64,000 nt of DNA from Hyaloraphidium curvatum (GCA_025558095.1 JAIVFI010000017.1:62001-126000), one strand, 5' to 3'; shown: positions 28,273-39,278, numbered from the stretch's first letter. Made by a program: numbers and translations. Notes: generated by a model from the letters alone, not told the origin.

Positions 28273-29485
28273 CTACCACGCCACATTTCGCGCCTTGTCC
28301 GTCTCGCGCTCCTCCTCGTACTCGATCTCCACCTTCCTCCTTTTCACTTTTGCGGGCGGCGGCGGCGCCGGCTTCCGCTTGCCCTTGTCGCGGCCCTTTG
28401 GCGGCGCCTCCTCCTCCGAAGCTTCGTCCGAGCCTTCTTCCGAGGCAACCTCGGACTCGTCGTCCGAGCCGAGCGCCTCGCGGCCGTCGTCCTCCTCGTC
28501 CAGGTCCTCGAACTCGCCCTCCATTCCTTCGAACAGCTCCTCCATGTCCTCCTCCTCGCTCTCCTCCTCGACAAACTCGCGCTCGAGCTCGTCCTCGCTG
28601 CCCTCTTCCTCCTCCATCTCCTTCTCCAGGTTGTCCGCGTCCGTCTCGCCCTCGCGCTCCCCGACCATCCCGTCCAGGACCTTGCCAAACACCTCCTGGC
28701 GCTCGTTGACGATGGCATCGGGCCCGTAGACCCCGAGCTTCAGCCGCGCCAGGAGCTCCTTCTCGATCGCGCGGTCCAGCTTGGCGGCCGCGAGCGCCTT
28801 GCGCTCCCTCGTGCGGAGCTTCTTCTCGTGCTTGGCAATGATGGGCACCAGCGACGTGCTCTTTTCCCTCTCCAGGCGCCGCACGCGTATCAGGTACTGC
28901 CACATCTTGGTCAGCCGCTGCTTGCACTTGTGCCGGTGGAACATAGGCCAGTGCTCGAGCTCCCGGTCGATGACCTTGAGCGCGGCGGTGTAGTTGCCCA
29001 TGGGGAGGGCGATGCGCTCCCAAAGCCGCGAGGGCATGTGCGCGCGCTCGATGGTCTTCATATAAAGGTAGAGGACGCCTGGGGTGGCCGGTTAGAGCCG
29101 TCGGCGGAAACCGAGGAAGAGAAGCGACGCACCCTCATGTTCCCGGACGGTGGCATACCGCGAGTTGGCGAGCGGGCAGGATTGGCGGTTGCAGAGGCCG
29201 GTGACGTTGTACTCGTTCCTGCAAAAGTTCTGGGTTGTGGTCCTGCGTTTCGGAACGGACCAAACGGCGGAGCAGGAGACGGAAAATGTGTAGCGCCATC
29301 CGAAAGTAAGGCACAATTGGAAAGAAGGTGTCCAGCCGGGGATAAGAGGGCAGCGACAGCGAGAACAGGCGGAACCGGTCAGAGCCCATTCCACGAGTCC
29401 GCGGCGACAACCGAGGCACTGACTTGACTTTGAAAGAACAAAACTGGTGGTTTATGACCTGCCAGATGACCTCGTCGTGCTGCAT
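28273..29485 (-). CDS. MAK16: MAK16, 60S ribosome biogenesis factor
   Basis: Three exons (29485-29424, 29242-29133, 29078-28273) give 325 aa, the usual family length. Introns: 29243-29423 (GTCAGT...CAG, 181 nt) and 29079-29132 (GTGCGT...CAG). Motifs in order: [51 protein letters not shown], then [19 protein letters not shown] and [16 protein letters not shown]. The N-terminal half is the L28e-like RNA-binding domain with conserved cysteines. The C-terminal third is an acidic Glu/Asp tract followed by a basic [10 protein letters not shown] and KVKRRK region, as in other MAK16 proteins. It acts in the nucleolus with RPF1 in early pre-60S particles. The first intron falls after only 62 coding nucleotides. 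Confidence 0.97.
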
Positions 29486-29715
29486 CGTGGCACGAGAGGG
29501 TCTTGCGATGAAAGGCTGTTGGAAGGTAAACAAAGCGACGCCAGAAGAGGCCCTCCCATCACGTTTGATTTTGAAGATCGAACACAACCGTTGTTTGCTT
29601 GCTTTACACGCAACTCGTACGTCGGCAAGACTCTAGAACATAGCACATGCCAACCCTGGGTGGTTGCTTCATGACATGGCAGACCTCGGGCCATGCGATC
29701 AGGATCTCTATCGTA

Positions 29716-31053
29716 TCAAGCCAAAAGACTACACACCAGGGCAGCAACGAACGAGACCATGGCCACAAGCAAGAACGAGCGTCGATCCCGAGATGCTGCG
29801 CCAGAGCTCGGCCTGCTAGAGCTCTGAGGCCCACTGGTTGTGGATCGCGACGCCAGCGACGTCGTTGCGTCCCCTGAGCGCGGTACCAGCACGTAGATCG
29901 TGTGCCAGTACTTCCCCGTGACCCACAGCCTCCCGGCACTGTCGGTCGCGATGCCGTTCAGCACATCAACGCCGCCCATCGCCTGCTCCTTCTTCACGAG
30001 CTCCGTGCAGTCCAGGTATCCGTCCACTAACCCGTCCTCCAGCCTCACGCGGACGATGCGTTGCGTCTGCCAGATGTTGACAAGCACGGCGGGATTTGGC
30101 CCGGGGTTGAATGGCTGCCCTCCGTCGACGTACTCGAGCTCGTTCAGGTTCCGCACCGGGCGGCCCTGTTCCGTCACCCGCAGCGATCCTTGCGCGGCAA
30201 AGGTAGCGTCCCGGAACGTCAGACGGTCCGACCCGTCGGTGGATATGATGTGGGTATCGTTGTGGGTCAGGCCCCAGCCCTCCGACTCGTACGTGAAGTT
30301 GCCGTTCTGGACCAGCGTGCTGGGCTCGTACCTGCAGGACTTCCGTTACCAATTGGGCGCTGCCGGGCCGCAGAAGCAAAACACACGTGTAGCCGAGCCG
30401 GTTCTGCCACGACCACCACCAGATTTTCCCCGCAAAGAGCGTGGAGCCCTCCCCGAACATGCCCTCCATGGCGGTCATGCCGAAGATGCCGACCGAGGTG
30501 TCGTTCCTGAACGGATTGTACTTGAGGAGCACCGACTCCCCGATCATGCCCGTCGACTCCAGCATGATGTCCGAGCTGATGAACTCGAAGCCCTGCGTGA
30601 AGTGGCGGGGATTGTGCGGGTAGGTCGTGGCCACCGCATAGCGGATTGCGGTAGGCGTGGGAGTCCCCGTCGTGGTCGTCGTTGCCCCAGAGCCGGACGT
30701 CGATGTGCCGGAAGTGGGCGTGGTGGCCGACTGCGCGACCACCGGGCTAAAGAGCGCGAAAATCCCGATGAAAAGGGCAAAGGCGAAGGGAGGGAGGATA
30801 TCTGCAAACAGCATAAGAGTTGAATCGAGAGGCCAAACGGGAATAACGAACATTTCATGGCGCCGAAGAGGGGGTCGGACGAGGGAGGGTCGCGCGATTC
30901 CGGGAGCGGCGGAAGAGGCCGGCTCGTGTCGTCCTCGACGAGCTGCTCAGTGTCCGAGTCCAGAAGCTCGTCGAGCTCAACATCTCGGTCCGCCGCGCCC
31001 GACATCGTCCATCTCTCTGTGTCCTCAGCGGCGCTGCGCCGGGGGGAACCCAT
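29716..31053 (-). CDS. Plant-type glutaminyl-peptide cyclotransferase, membrane-anchored
   Basis: Core exons 30801-30387 and 30331-29716 are joined by an intron at 30332-30386 (GTGTGT...CAG), giving NRLGYTYEPSTL. The protein shows the Glu_cyclase_2 (PF05096) beta-propeller pattern: HFTQGFEF, MLESTGMIGES, GEGSTLFAGKIWWWSWQN, then RPVRNLNELEYVDGG and VNIWQTQRIVRV. These enzymes turn N-terminal Gln into pyroglutamate in the secretory pathway. Two 5' ends are possible. With an extra exon (31053-30852; intron 30802-30851, GTTCGT...GCAG) the protein is 410 aa with an acidic cytosolic tail before the helix PPFAFALFIGIFALF, a type II anchor. Without it, ATG 30814 or 30853 makes that helix a signal peptide. 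The C-terminus is Ser-rich and ends in a hydrophobic tail, suggesting GPI attachment. Confidence 0.85.
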
Positions 31054-31395
31054 CACCAACGACACAAAGCCTCGAAAGCTCTTTCTTCTTGAAGCTCCAC
31101 GTTCTCCTTACAGAAAGAAGCTACTCGCAGTTCGGCTCCGCACTTCCCCAAATCGAGTTCGGGAGCGGATCGCGAGAGAGGTGCAGAATGCTCGACGAAG
31201 ATGCGCACCGCGGCTCCACAACCGACGGCGATATCCGCCACATCGGTCGTGCCCGAAGGAACCCCATCCCGCAGAATGTCGCGCTAGACGGAGCGGGTCG
31301 AGATGCCTTCCGCGTTTGCGAGCGCCCCGAGGGAAGAAGGACTGGTCGTCCTGACGACCCTTTCCGTGTCGTCTCCAAAGCTATCCTGTGACGTA
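31054..31395. other. Intergenic between glutaminyl cyclase and DUF202 copy 2
   Basis: About 340 bp holding the upstream region of the cyclase and the 3' flank of the DUF202 gene, both on the minus strand. No further feature seen. Confidence 0.45.
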
Positions 31396-32039
31396 TCACG
31401 GTACTGCAGAGCTGTTCTTCGGCACCGATCCCGCAAACAAGAAGCTGTTGCTCGTCCCGACCTTGAGCGAGAAGTTGATGAGCGTGGCGAAGAAGAGTGT
31501 GGCGACCATGACCCCCGGCCCGACAATGTCCTGGTAAGGACCGGGCTGCATTGTCCGGATCAACGTTCCCCGCACGAGGAACTTGTACAGCGAGTAGATG
31601 AGGGAGAGGATCGCTATGGTGGTGAAGAGGAGGCCTGGGCACGTCCGTGAGCTCCCAGTCCAAAAGCGGGACCGCTGCACGTCAATCGCACCTGAGATCT
31701 GAGCGATTCCATCTCCGAAGTTGACCAGGGCAAGCGAGAAGGCTCCCAAAGTGATTCCCTGGGAGAGAAACGCGTCGTTCGCATCGTCGCCCCGCCCGCC
31801 TCTCGTCGAGGACCCACAAAGTGAACCCAGGCTAGAAACGTCCTCTCGTTGGCGAAGAACACCTTCGGCTCCACTTTGATCTTGCCCGGTCCGGGATCTG
31901 GCTGCCAGGGCCACCATTCCGGGGGTGGTTCTGGTCGTGGCCACCAGAGGACCGCGAACGGGTGCTGGTCCTGCTCCGGGCGCGTCCTGGCCGCTCCTTC
32001 GCCCAGAAGCGGACGTCTTTCATCGTCATCGGAGCTCAT
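31396..32039 (-). CDS. VTC1-like DUF202 membrane protein, copy 2
   Basis: Three exons (32039-31818, 31758-31692, 31634-31396) give 175 aa. Introns 31759-31817 (GTGGGT...CAG) and 31635-31691 sit at the same codons as in copy 1 at 7559, and the middle exon is again 67 nt. The motif VEPKVFFANERTFLAWVHF is followed by helix 1 (LALVNFGDGIAQISG), helix 2 (LLFTTIAILSLIYSLYKF) and helix 3 (VMVATLFFATLINFSL), as in VTC1. The N-terminus MSSDDDERRPLLGEG contains ERRPLL, an acidic dileucine signal of the kind that sends proteins to the vacuole. A start at 32180 would add 47 residues. Likely a vacuolar VTC-complex or related membrane subunit. Confidence 0.87.
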
Positions 32040-32337
32040 TTGGGGAGCGACCGACGGGATGTCTGTTGCTGGTGCGCCGGCAACGACGTCTCGAAGGACG
32101 ATCCGCCAGAGCAGCCCCGAAGCAGAGACCTTTCTGTCACCATACGAACCTTCTTGCAATGGATACAAATTGCCTAGCAAGCCTACGTGATCCTCAAACT
32201 CCTACTCTCGCCATCCGTAGGGGTTCAACGCACTCCCCAACCGGGCTTGACTAGAACAATCCGTCACACGGGGTTTTTGTGAACGCAGAAGACGTGAACA
32301 TCATCTGTATTCTAAAGAGGCAAAATGCCACATCGTC

Positions 32338-33184
32338 TCACATCTTTGAGTATCGATCCGTCACCTTCTGCTGCACGGCCTCGCGCATCTTCTTGATGGC
32401 GTCCCCGGGATCCTTCTCGCCAAAGATCCCCGTCCCGCTGACGATGACGTTGGCTCCGGCCTCGGCGGCCTCCTGAACCGTCTCGACCGTCACGCCGCCG
32501 TCCACCTCAATGTCCAGGTCGGGGAACTTTTCCCGCAGCTCCCTGATCTTGGAGAGCTGCGAGGCCATGAAAGGTTGCCCTCCGAACCCAGGCTCGACCG
32601 TCATCACGAGCACCATGTCCACCAAAGGGACGTAGGGAAGGATGGCGGAGAGCGGCGTGCCGGGCTTGAGCACGAGGGCGGGTGAGAGGTTGTGCGAGCG
32701 GATGAGGGCGATGAGCGAAGTCGGATCGGCTTTCGGGCGTTCGGGGTCAAGCATGAGCACAAGAAGAACTCGAAACGTCAGTGGCGCCACAACTTACGAG
32801 CCGTTTCGATATGGACGGTGACTCCGCTCGCCCCTGCCTTGGCGAAATCGGCAATCCATTTCTCCGGGTTCTCTATCATCAGATGGCAGTCGAGAAACGC
32901 GTCGGGCAGGTGCTTCCTCAGAGCCTTGACGATCGGAGGTCCCAAAGTGAGGTTCGGAACAAAGTGCCTGGGCCGGAAGAATGGTTCAGTCGCGTGCAGG
33001 AAGACCGGTGGAGTGTCCCCCACCCGTCCATGACATCCATGTGGAGATAGTCGGCTCCGAGGTTGAGCATCCTCTTCCCCTCGTTCGCAAGGTCGGCAAA
33101 GTCCGAGGAGAGCATGGACGGGGCAATCTTGGGCTTAGGAACCCCCCGGCGGAGCGCGGACGTAGCACTCGACGCAGCCGCCAT
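32338..33184 (-). CDS. RPE1: Ribulose-5-phosphate 3-epimerase
   Basis: Three exons (33184-33024, 32967-32798, 32729-32338) give 240 aa, the normal size for this TIM-barrel enzyme of the pentose phosphate pathway. Introns: 32968-33023 (GTGGGG...CAG) and 32730-32797 (GTAAGT...AAG; the acceptor is AAAG, the least certain junction). Key parts: [14 protein letters not shown] at the N-terminus; HMDVMDGHFVPN with the metal-binding His and Asp; [13 protein letters not shown] with the second His; [15 protein letters not shown]; and the phosphate loop IEVDGGV followed by [13 protein letters not shown] with the second catalytic Asp in DGG. All catalytic residues are present. The start codon is 55 bp from that of the divergent BMT2 gene. 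Confidence 0.96.
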
Positions 33185-33239
33185 CGCGAGCCTGAGTACG
33201 GGCTTTGCGACGACGAAGCCAATCTGTCGACAGCGACCG
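33185..33239. promoter_or_regulatory. Very short divergent promoter, RPE / BMT2
   Basis: 55 bp between the preferred start codons of two genes transcribed in opposite directions (163 bp if BMT2 starts at 33348). No core element could be recognised. Confidence 0.4.
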
Positions 33240-34289
33240 ATGTCGCACCGCAAACTGCCAACCAGCGGGCTCGCCAGCTGCCAGGATGTAGTTGAAGCGA
33301 AGATCGAGGACCCGTCTCAGACCGGCCTGCTCGCGTCTGCCCGGGTTTCGATGATCCGGAAGAAGCTTCGTCTGCTGCGGAAGGCCTCCTTTACTGTGTC
33401 CGACGATGTTGTCTCTCGACCGCTTGAGCTCTCTGGCGAACCGCGGTCGCTGAAGCTGGAGGCACGCCCGAACTCTGGACCCTCTAGTCCCCCCCTCTTG
33501 AGACCAAAGGAACAGCAAAAAAGAGCTAAAGGAGGCAAACGGAGACCGAAATCGGACTCGAAATCGTCGGAAGCGCCGAAAGTGGCCCAGCATGCCGCAC
33601 GGATTTCTGCGTTCCACGCGTTGGAAAAGAGGATAGCTGCTTCTACGGATCCCTCAGTGATTGCCGCTCTTCGTGCCGAACAGGAGCTCCTCGGTGGCAT
33701 CGAGGGCTACCAGAAAGCGAGCCTTACTGGCGGCGACAAGCAGAGGGGCGGTGAGACGGGGAAATGGTTCGCCAAAACCTGGATGGGCCTCTACGGCAAG
33801 GAAAAGATAACCCTGCTCGATGTCGGAGCGATACATGGAACGACATACTCCAAGTATCCTTGGATCGAAGCTACATCGATCGACCTCAACCCCCTTGGCC
33901 CCACCGTCGTTCGCGCCAACTTCTTCACCTTCCCGCCGCCGCCAGCGACCCAGCGATTCGATGTTGTCTGTCTTTCGCTGGTTTTGAACTTTGTCGGCTC
34001 GTTGCCGCAACGGGCCGAGATGCTTCGGCGGACGCATTCTTTCTTGAAGCCCGAAGGACATCTCTTCGTCGTCTTGCCCTTGGCGTGCCTCGCAAACTCG
34101 AGGTACATGGATCACGACCGCTTCCGCGCGATCCTCCGGACTCTGGGCTTCGAAGAAGTCGCCCAGCACGACTCGAGCAGACTAACGCATTGGCTGCTGA
34201 AGCGCTGTAAAGGTGATTCGCGGAAGTGGAAGAGGGAAGAGATCCGCGGCGGCGTTAAGCGAAACAACTTCGTTATCGTCGTGAAGTGA
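33240..34289 (+). CDS. BMT2: BMT2-type 25S rRNA adenine-N1 methyltransferase
   Basis: Single exon, 349 aa from ATG 33240 (242 residues more conserved from about 33600). A start at 33348 ([15 protein letters not shown]) is also possible. The family pattern of PF11968 is clear: [20 protein letters not shown], then the SAM-binding [25 protein letters not shown], the catalytic-region [19 protein letters not shown], and [19 protein letters not shown] near the C-terminus. The hydrophilic Lys/Arg-rich stretch before the domain ([16 protein letters not shown]) fits a nucleolar protein. BMT2 makes m1A on large-subunit rRNA. Animal SAMTOR shares the fold but the LSLVLNFV motif and basic region favour BMT2. 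Confidence 0.92.
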   Translation: MSHRKLPTSGLASCQDVVEAKIEDPSQTGLLASARVSMIRKKLRLLRKASFTVSDDVVSRPLELSGEPRSLKLEARPNSGPSSPPLLRPKEQQKRAKGGKRRPKSDSKSSEAPKVAQHAARISAFHALEKRIAASTDPSVIAALRAEQELLGGIEGYQKASLTGGDKQRGGETGKWFAKTWMGLYGKEKITLLDVGAIHGTTYSKYPWIEATSIDLNPLGPTVVRANFFTFPPPPATQRFDVVCLSLVLNFVGSLPQRAEMLRRTHSFLKPEGHLFVVLPLACLANSRYMDHDRFRAILRTLGFEEVAQHDSSRLTHWLLKRCKGDSRKWKREEIRGGVKRNNFVIVVK

Positions 34290-34555
34290 GGACAGCAGCC
34301 GACTAAGATGTTGGACCGTCTGACGCGATGAAGCTCGTTTCTGCTTTGAATGAATCTGTTTGTCCCCCTCCGTGTGCGGCTTTGGTCAAACACCCACGGC
34401 CGGCGGGGCTGGGGCGGGACCAAACATTGCGCGGCGAAGCACGCACCCGAATCCCGCACTCCTCGAAGCATCCGCCGTCGCCGCTGCCGCGACAGAACAT
34501 TCGATTCTTCCAAACGCGAATTCGGCGTCCTCCGTGCCTCGTACTCGCTGCTGCC

Positions 34556-35348
34556 ATGGCTGTCCGGGCCGCGCTTGCGGCGACAGCCGCGGCCATGCTG
34601 CTTGCCCCGGTCGTCACGGCCATGCCGTTCACCTTCGAGCCGATTTCGGACACCGTGTGGATCAAAGGCAACACCGAGACCATCAAGTGGCGCAACGAGC
34701 TCGCCAAGGGGGTCGGCGTCGAGACCATCGACATTGAGCTCGGCACCGGGGGCAGCAACAGGGTAAGAGGACCTCCATCGCGGTTACTGGCACCTGGCAT
34801 ACTCATCATGCTTCTCCCAGGTGACCATTCTGGAGACCATCGTCAGGGGGCTCCCGTACCCGAACACGACCGAGTACATTTGGACCATCCCGAACGCAAC
34901 CAAGTACAGGCAGGAAGGCCAGGTTTTCTGCCTCCACTACGTCGGCCGCGGAAAGAACCTGACTGAAGGAGGGGCAGAGGCTCCGAAGGACGTGAGTTGC
35001 GAGCGAGGAAGCTGGTGTCTCCGGATACAAAGTGATTGACTGTTGTTTCCCGCATGGGTTGCCTCGCTGCAGGCCTGGAGCACCTGGTTCTCTCTCGTCA
35101 ACAACGAGGAGACCTACTCGCGGTTCCTCAACCTCGGCGGCTCCGCTACCGCAGCCCCCACCACCAGCACGCGCGCTTCCGCTGCGGCAACGACCACGCT
35201 GAGCGCGCCGGCAGCCACTAGTTCGGCCACCACGACGACCACCGAGAGGCCGAACGTTCCCAGCGGGGCTAGCGGAACCGGCCCTGCCTTGGTGCTGGCC
35301 ACCATCTTTGCCACTTTGATCTCCGTGATCAGTGCAGGTCTGCTTTGA
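34556..35348 (+). CDS. Kre9/Knh1-like Ser/Thr-rich GPI-anchored wall protein
   Basis: Three exons (34556-34762, 34821-34991, 35073-35348) give 217 aa. Introns 34763-34820 (GTAAGA...CAG) and 34992-35072 (GTGAGT...CAG) both fall between codons. Order: signal peptide MAVRAALAATAAAMLLAPVV; a Kre9/KNH-type immunoglobulin-like domain (PF10342) with ISDTVWIKGNTETIKW, IDIELGTGGSNR and YPNTTEYIWTIPNATKY; a Thr/Ala-rich stalk (TTTTTERPNVP); and a hydrophobic tail LVLATIFATLISVISAGLL for GPI transfer. Proteins of this type sit in the fungal wall or plasma membrane and are linked to beta-1,6-glucan assembly or adhesion. Several N-glycosylation sequons (NTT, NAT, NLT) are present. Confidence 0.85.
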
Positions 35349-35699
35349 TCGGACTCTTTCGCGCACGTTGAGCTGCAAACCCAGGCATCTTTGCCATCCA
35401 AAATTGGCGGGCTGGAACCCGCCTTCGTGGACCGACGCGGCCGTTTGATCGGAACACTCGCATTGGGCTTGATCTGGATGTAGAAGGATGCAATACATTG
35501 AAGGACCCGAGGAACGACTGCCCTCCCGGGCATGCTTGCTGGCTACTCCGTTCGAGGTTGATTGCTTTCTCGCGACCCGATCATGTAGGGACGAAGGTCG
35601 GCAAGGTGCGTGATCGTTGCATTGAGGCCGGGGATCGATTATGCAGCGGCGGAGCGGCGCGGACTCTGCGTCAACCGTCGATCAAGGCGGCGGAGCAAC
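35349..35699. other. Intergenic upstream of the GT31-like gene
   Basis: About 350 bp without a supported gene; contains the upstream region of the next gene. The frame upstream of 35700 starts at GTG and is not used. Confidence 0.4.
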
Positions 35700-38275
35700 A
35701 TGGCCAAACTCGCCCTGAAGCTCTCGACGGTGGTTCGGATCGGGGCGGCCCTGCTTGCGGTGGCAGCTGTGGCTGCACTGAAGATTCTCGCCGGGCAGGA
35801 CTGGTCGCCGGCCGCCGTGGACACCCCTCCACCGGCGTCCGAACTGAACGTGCGGTCGGAGCCCGCGGCGTCTCCAAAGCCGGACAACTCGTCCAGCGAG
35901 CACCGCGCGCCGCTAAAGGTGGAATGGGTGGCCATGCCGGACGACGAGGAGGCCGACGAAGGGCCGGAGAAGGGCGAAGGGACAGCGGAGCGTGCGGCAC
36001 CCGCGGACGCGCAGAAAGCCAGCCCCGCTGTGACGGATTTGCCCGGCGGATCCGACGGATCTGGAGCTGCAAGCGAGCCACCACCGCCCGATTCGGGTTC
36101 CCAGGGCCCGGAAGCGGAGACCCAGCCGGAGGAAGCCTGTCGGTATCCGAACCTCGCGCTGGTCGTCAAGAGCTCTCGGGACACCGTTCTCTCTCGGATA
36201 CCACTCGCGCAGGCTACCTGGCTGGGCTCCTCGCTCTGTTCTGTCATCGTGGCGATGGGTTCGCTGGGATCCCTCGCCCCGGCTGGCCGAAGGGAGACCC
36301 GCGTCGGTCGGCTGCGGGTCGTTGACGTCGTGACCGACGTCTACGTTCCTCCGGACCCCGGCCTTCCGAAATCGCAGAGGAAAGGAGCTGTTGGAAGCCG
36401 TTTCGAAGTCAAGCATGGTTATCGACTGGAGATGAAAGTGCAGGACTCGAGCTGGAAACGCCTGCGGCCAGTTGGCGCCGGTCGGGCCACAGCGAAAGGA
36501 CCGACCGCTGTCGTTGCGGAGAACGCGAGTATGCGAAGCAACGCCACCGAGGATGGAAATGGCATAGGAGCGATGGCGAAAGCTGCTGTTTCCGGAGGCC
36601 TGGGCGAGCAGCAAGGGCTCGCCAGCTCGACGACCGCGCCTGCAAATGGATCTGCGCAGTCTCCAAGGGGCGCATTTGACTCCGGGACGGTTTCCTCCCC
36701 ATCGCATGTAGCCGTCAACCTTGCCGAGGGCAGTCTACCAGACCGTCCTCCGACTGCTAAAGGGGCGAACGGTACCTACTCGGACACCGATCGCAGTACA
36801 GTTTCGGAGCCGTCTCCGGCCCCGGAGCTCGCTGGAAAGCGGACGCGTCGGCTCCACAAAAGACAGGGAGGCGAATCGCCCATCGATGCTCCGAAACGCG
36901 CTTCGAACAGCTCCAAAGCTGTTGGCGGAAGCGCACTCTCTCCAACTCGCACAAACAGCGAACGAGACGGAGCTGACAGGAACTTAGATGCCGATACGCA
37001 CATCCCTGCATTCGTGGAAGCATGGAACTTGTGGCCGGATGCAGACTGGTGTAGGTCGCTTGCGAATCCTCGCTCCGCTGGCTAAGGGCCTTTGCTCCAG
37101 ACGTCATGGTCGACGATGCCGCCTACGTGCACCTCCCTACGCTTTCTTCTCGACTGCTCACGTCGCAGCTCGATCCCGAAGCAGCTCACTTCTTCGGCAG
37201 TATTGGAAACTTTACCGGCTGCTCCCACGAGCTCGGCGGGAAAGTCGTGGACTTCGGCGCATATGCCCGGGGTGACGCGGGCATCATCCTTTCGCGCGGC
37301 GCAGTAAAGCGGATGGTGGTGAACGCGGACACGTGCATGAAGGAACTAGCGAATTGCTTGGCCGGGGACGTGCGGACGTCGATCTGTCTCGCAATGAGCG
37401 GCGTGAACCCGCAGGAGTTGACCGGACTGGGCGTTGGAAGTCTCGGAGCTGGACAGCCGAAGCTAAAGTGGCCAGCCAGCAGTCCATGGTATGGTGCCGC
37501 ACAATTTCGCCCCGCGGTGGCTGACCCATCTCTTTTCAGCGATCCCGTGATTGCGGTTCGGAACGTCAGCGAAGCCGGCGTCCGCCAATTACAGGCCGTA
37601 TCCGATTCGCTGCCGCCCGGACTGGAGCTTCCTTTTGCCGGCATTTTCGACATTCTTTCGGATCCTCCAGCAAAGGACCTGGTGGCGAAGGAGGAAGGCA
37701 CCCTCCGGATGGGAGCAGTGCGCTGGGCCTCGGAAGTGGGCCACGTTTCCGTCAAGGCGGATGGGGAGCCAAAGGCGCTCAAGTTCAGCAGCGGCGGGAC
37801 CGGGACGGTGCCGGCAACGAACGTCTTGAAGGATCCAAAGTGGATCGGCGCCAGGGCCGCCTTGGCCTGCCACGCCGCATGCGTTGCGGAGGCGCGGTGC
37901 GTTTCGTGGACGCTGGCCGCAGGCAACGGCCCCCGGAACTGCTCGCTGCTTTCCGGGATTCCGCCGCCGGTGGGTCCAGGAGGCGTCCCATCGGAGGCGC
38001 CGGCACGGTGGGAGTTTTCGGCCGCGGAGTCGAAGGAGAACGAGCGCCTGAAAAAGGCCTGGAGCAAGGACGGCTGGCCGTGGACCGGCGCCATCGACGG
38101 AGCCATGGCGAGGTGGAAGGACAACGGCTCCAAGTGCCCGCGCGCCGATGCATATCCGGCAGTTGTGGCCAACGGGCGCCCTGTGGCAACGGCAGACGAC
38201 GACTTTCTCGTTGCGCTCCAGGCTGCCGAGACGGCGCCCGAGGCCGAAGAAGAGGGGGCGTCGAAGGGTCAATAG
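35700..38275 (+). CDS. GT31/Fringe-like glycosyltransferase with C-terminal PAN-like module
   Basis: Two exons (35700-37050, 37101-38275; intron GTAGGT...CAG, 50 nt) give 841 aa. Splicing rebuilds PDADWYVMVDDAAYVHLPTL. The N-terminus is a type II signal anchor (residues 10-30). After an acidic stem comes YPNLALVVKSSRDTVLSRI and the QATWLGS of galactosyl/Fringe-type transferases. A 270-residue Ser/Pro/Gly-rich stretch then separates it from the metal-binding region. That motif reads VDDAAY where relatives have DDDxY, so the third acid is replaced by Ala. FFGSIGNFTGCSHELGGK and DFGAYARGDAGIILSRGAV continue the Fringe pattern. Near the C-terminus CHAACVAEARCVSWTL resembles a PAN/Apple domain. 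Predicted Golgi enzyme; acceptor unknown and activity uncertain. Confidence 0.8.
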
Positions 38276-38855
38276 TGGATCTAGCTCTGCTTGTCACGGT
38301 TGACGTGTGAGTTGACGTCCATTACAACTGAATGCTATTGTTTGGCCGAGTGTGTCCGAGGGCGGAAAAAGCTTCGTGGCTTTCTCTCTACATCTGCTCC
38401 AGAAACGGGTTGTCAAATCCAAGTCATCACCGGTTGTCAAAGATGAGCCGCGCGCCTCCATAATCGCTGCTTGGCCGCGACGCAGTCATGTTCTAGTATC
38501 GGGAAAGCTCTCACTGCCTTGGTCTTCGCCCATTTTGCGCAAGATCGTGCCATCAACGTTCCGGCTGGAGGTGCACAGTCAAGGGACTTGTCCGAGTTAT
38601 GCCAAGAGCACAGAGGGATGATCGCCGCCGCTTTCCCTGGATGTAGATGTGGCCGCCACGATCCGCGTCTCGCGTGCACCCTTGAATCGCACACGGAACA
38701 CGTTTACCAGCATCGATGCCGACCGACTCCCTCCACCTGTTCAGCCAACCGTTTCCTTTGCGACTCCCTCGGACCGCGCGAGCGCCGCTGCGCTGCGCGA
38801 GCAGTACCTGCAAAACGTGGCGGAGAAAGGCGTCCGCTTATTGACTGTGGATGGC
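38276..38855. other. Intergenic downstream of the GT31-like gene
   Basis: About 580 bp with no gene I can support; coding-like sequence in one plus frame begins near 38700 but has no ATG before 38856. Confidence 0.35.
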
Positions 38856-39065
38856 ATGTTCCGCGTGTTCCTCCAAGCTCTGATACCGAGGGTGGGCGAG
38901 AAGTACGTTTGCATGGCGGGTGGCTGCATGCTTTCGTACGCGAGGTTCGCTCCTTTCCTTGGTGCTCTCGTCGGTGGATACGTGGACTACACGACTTGCA
39001 ACAGCACTGCACATACGTACAACTGGAAGATTCTCGACGGATCTTTTGAGGCGCTCCAGCGCTGA
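38700..39065 (+). CDS. Unrecognised coding-like segment, 5' end unresolved
   Basis: One plus-strand frame is open from 38649 to a TGA at 39065 and its residue composition looks protein-like: SDRASAAALREQYLQNVAEK, GMFRVFLQALIPRVGEKYV, FAPFLGALVGGYVDY. There is no in-frame ATG until 38856 (69 aa), so a true gene would need a spliced upstream exon that I could not identify. It does not match a family I know. It ends 213 bp before the 3' end of the convergent GDP-mannose pyrophosphorylase gene. Confidence 0.3.
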   Translation, partial: TFTSIDADRLPPPVQPTVSFATPSDRASAAALREQYLQNVAEKGVRLLTVDGMFRVFLQALIPRVGEKYVCMAGGCMLSYARFAPFLGALVGGYVDYTTCNSTAHTYNWKILDGSFEALQR

Positions 39066-39278
39066 TTGATTCTGAATGCATGCATCTCCGCTGTAGAATG
39101 CCACAAACCCGAACCTCTGGACCAAACCGTGTGCAATCGGAAGCGTCCACGTCTTCAACGAACCATCTATCGCAAGAGATTACATCAAAACGCCGTCCGG
39201 CCGCGGCCGGCGGCCTGCGCCTCCGCGCGACTGAGTGTTGTGGGGTATCGCGTGCCACGATCGGGCTTTTGGCCGAGC

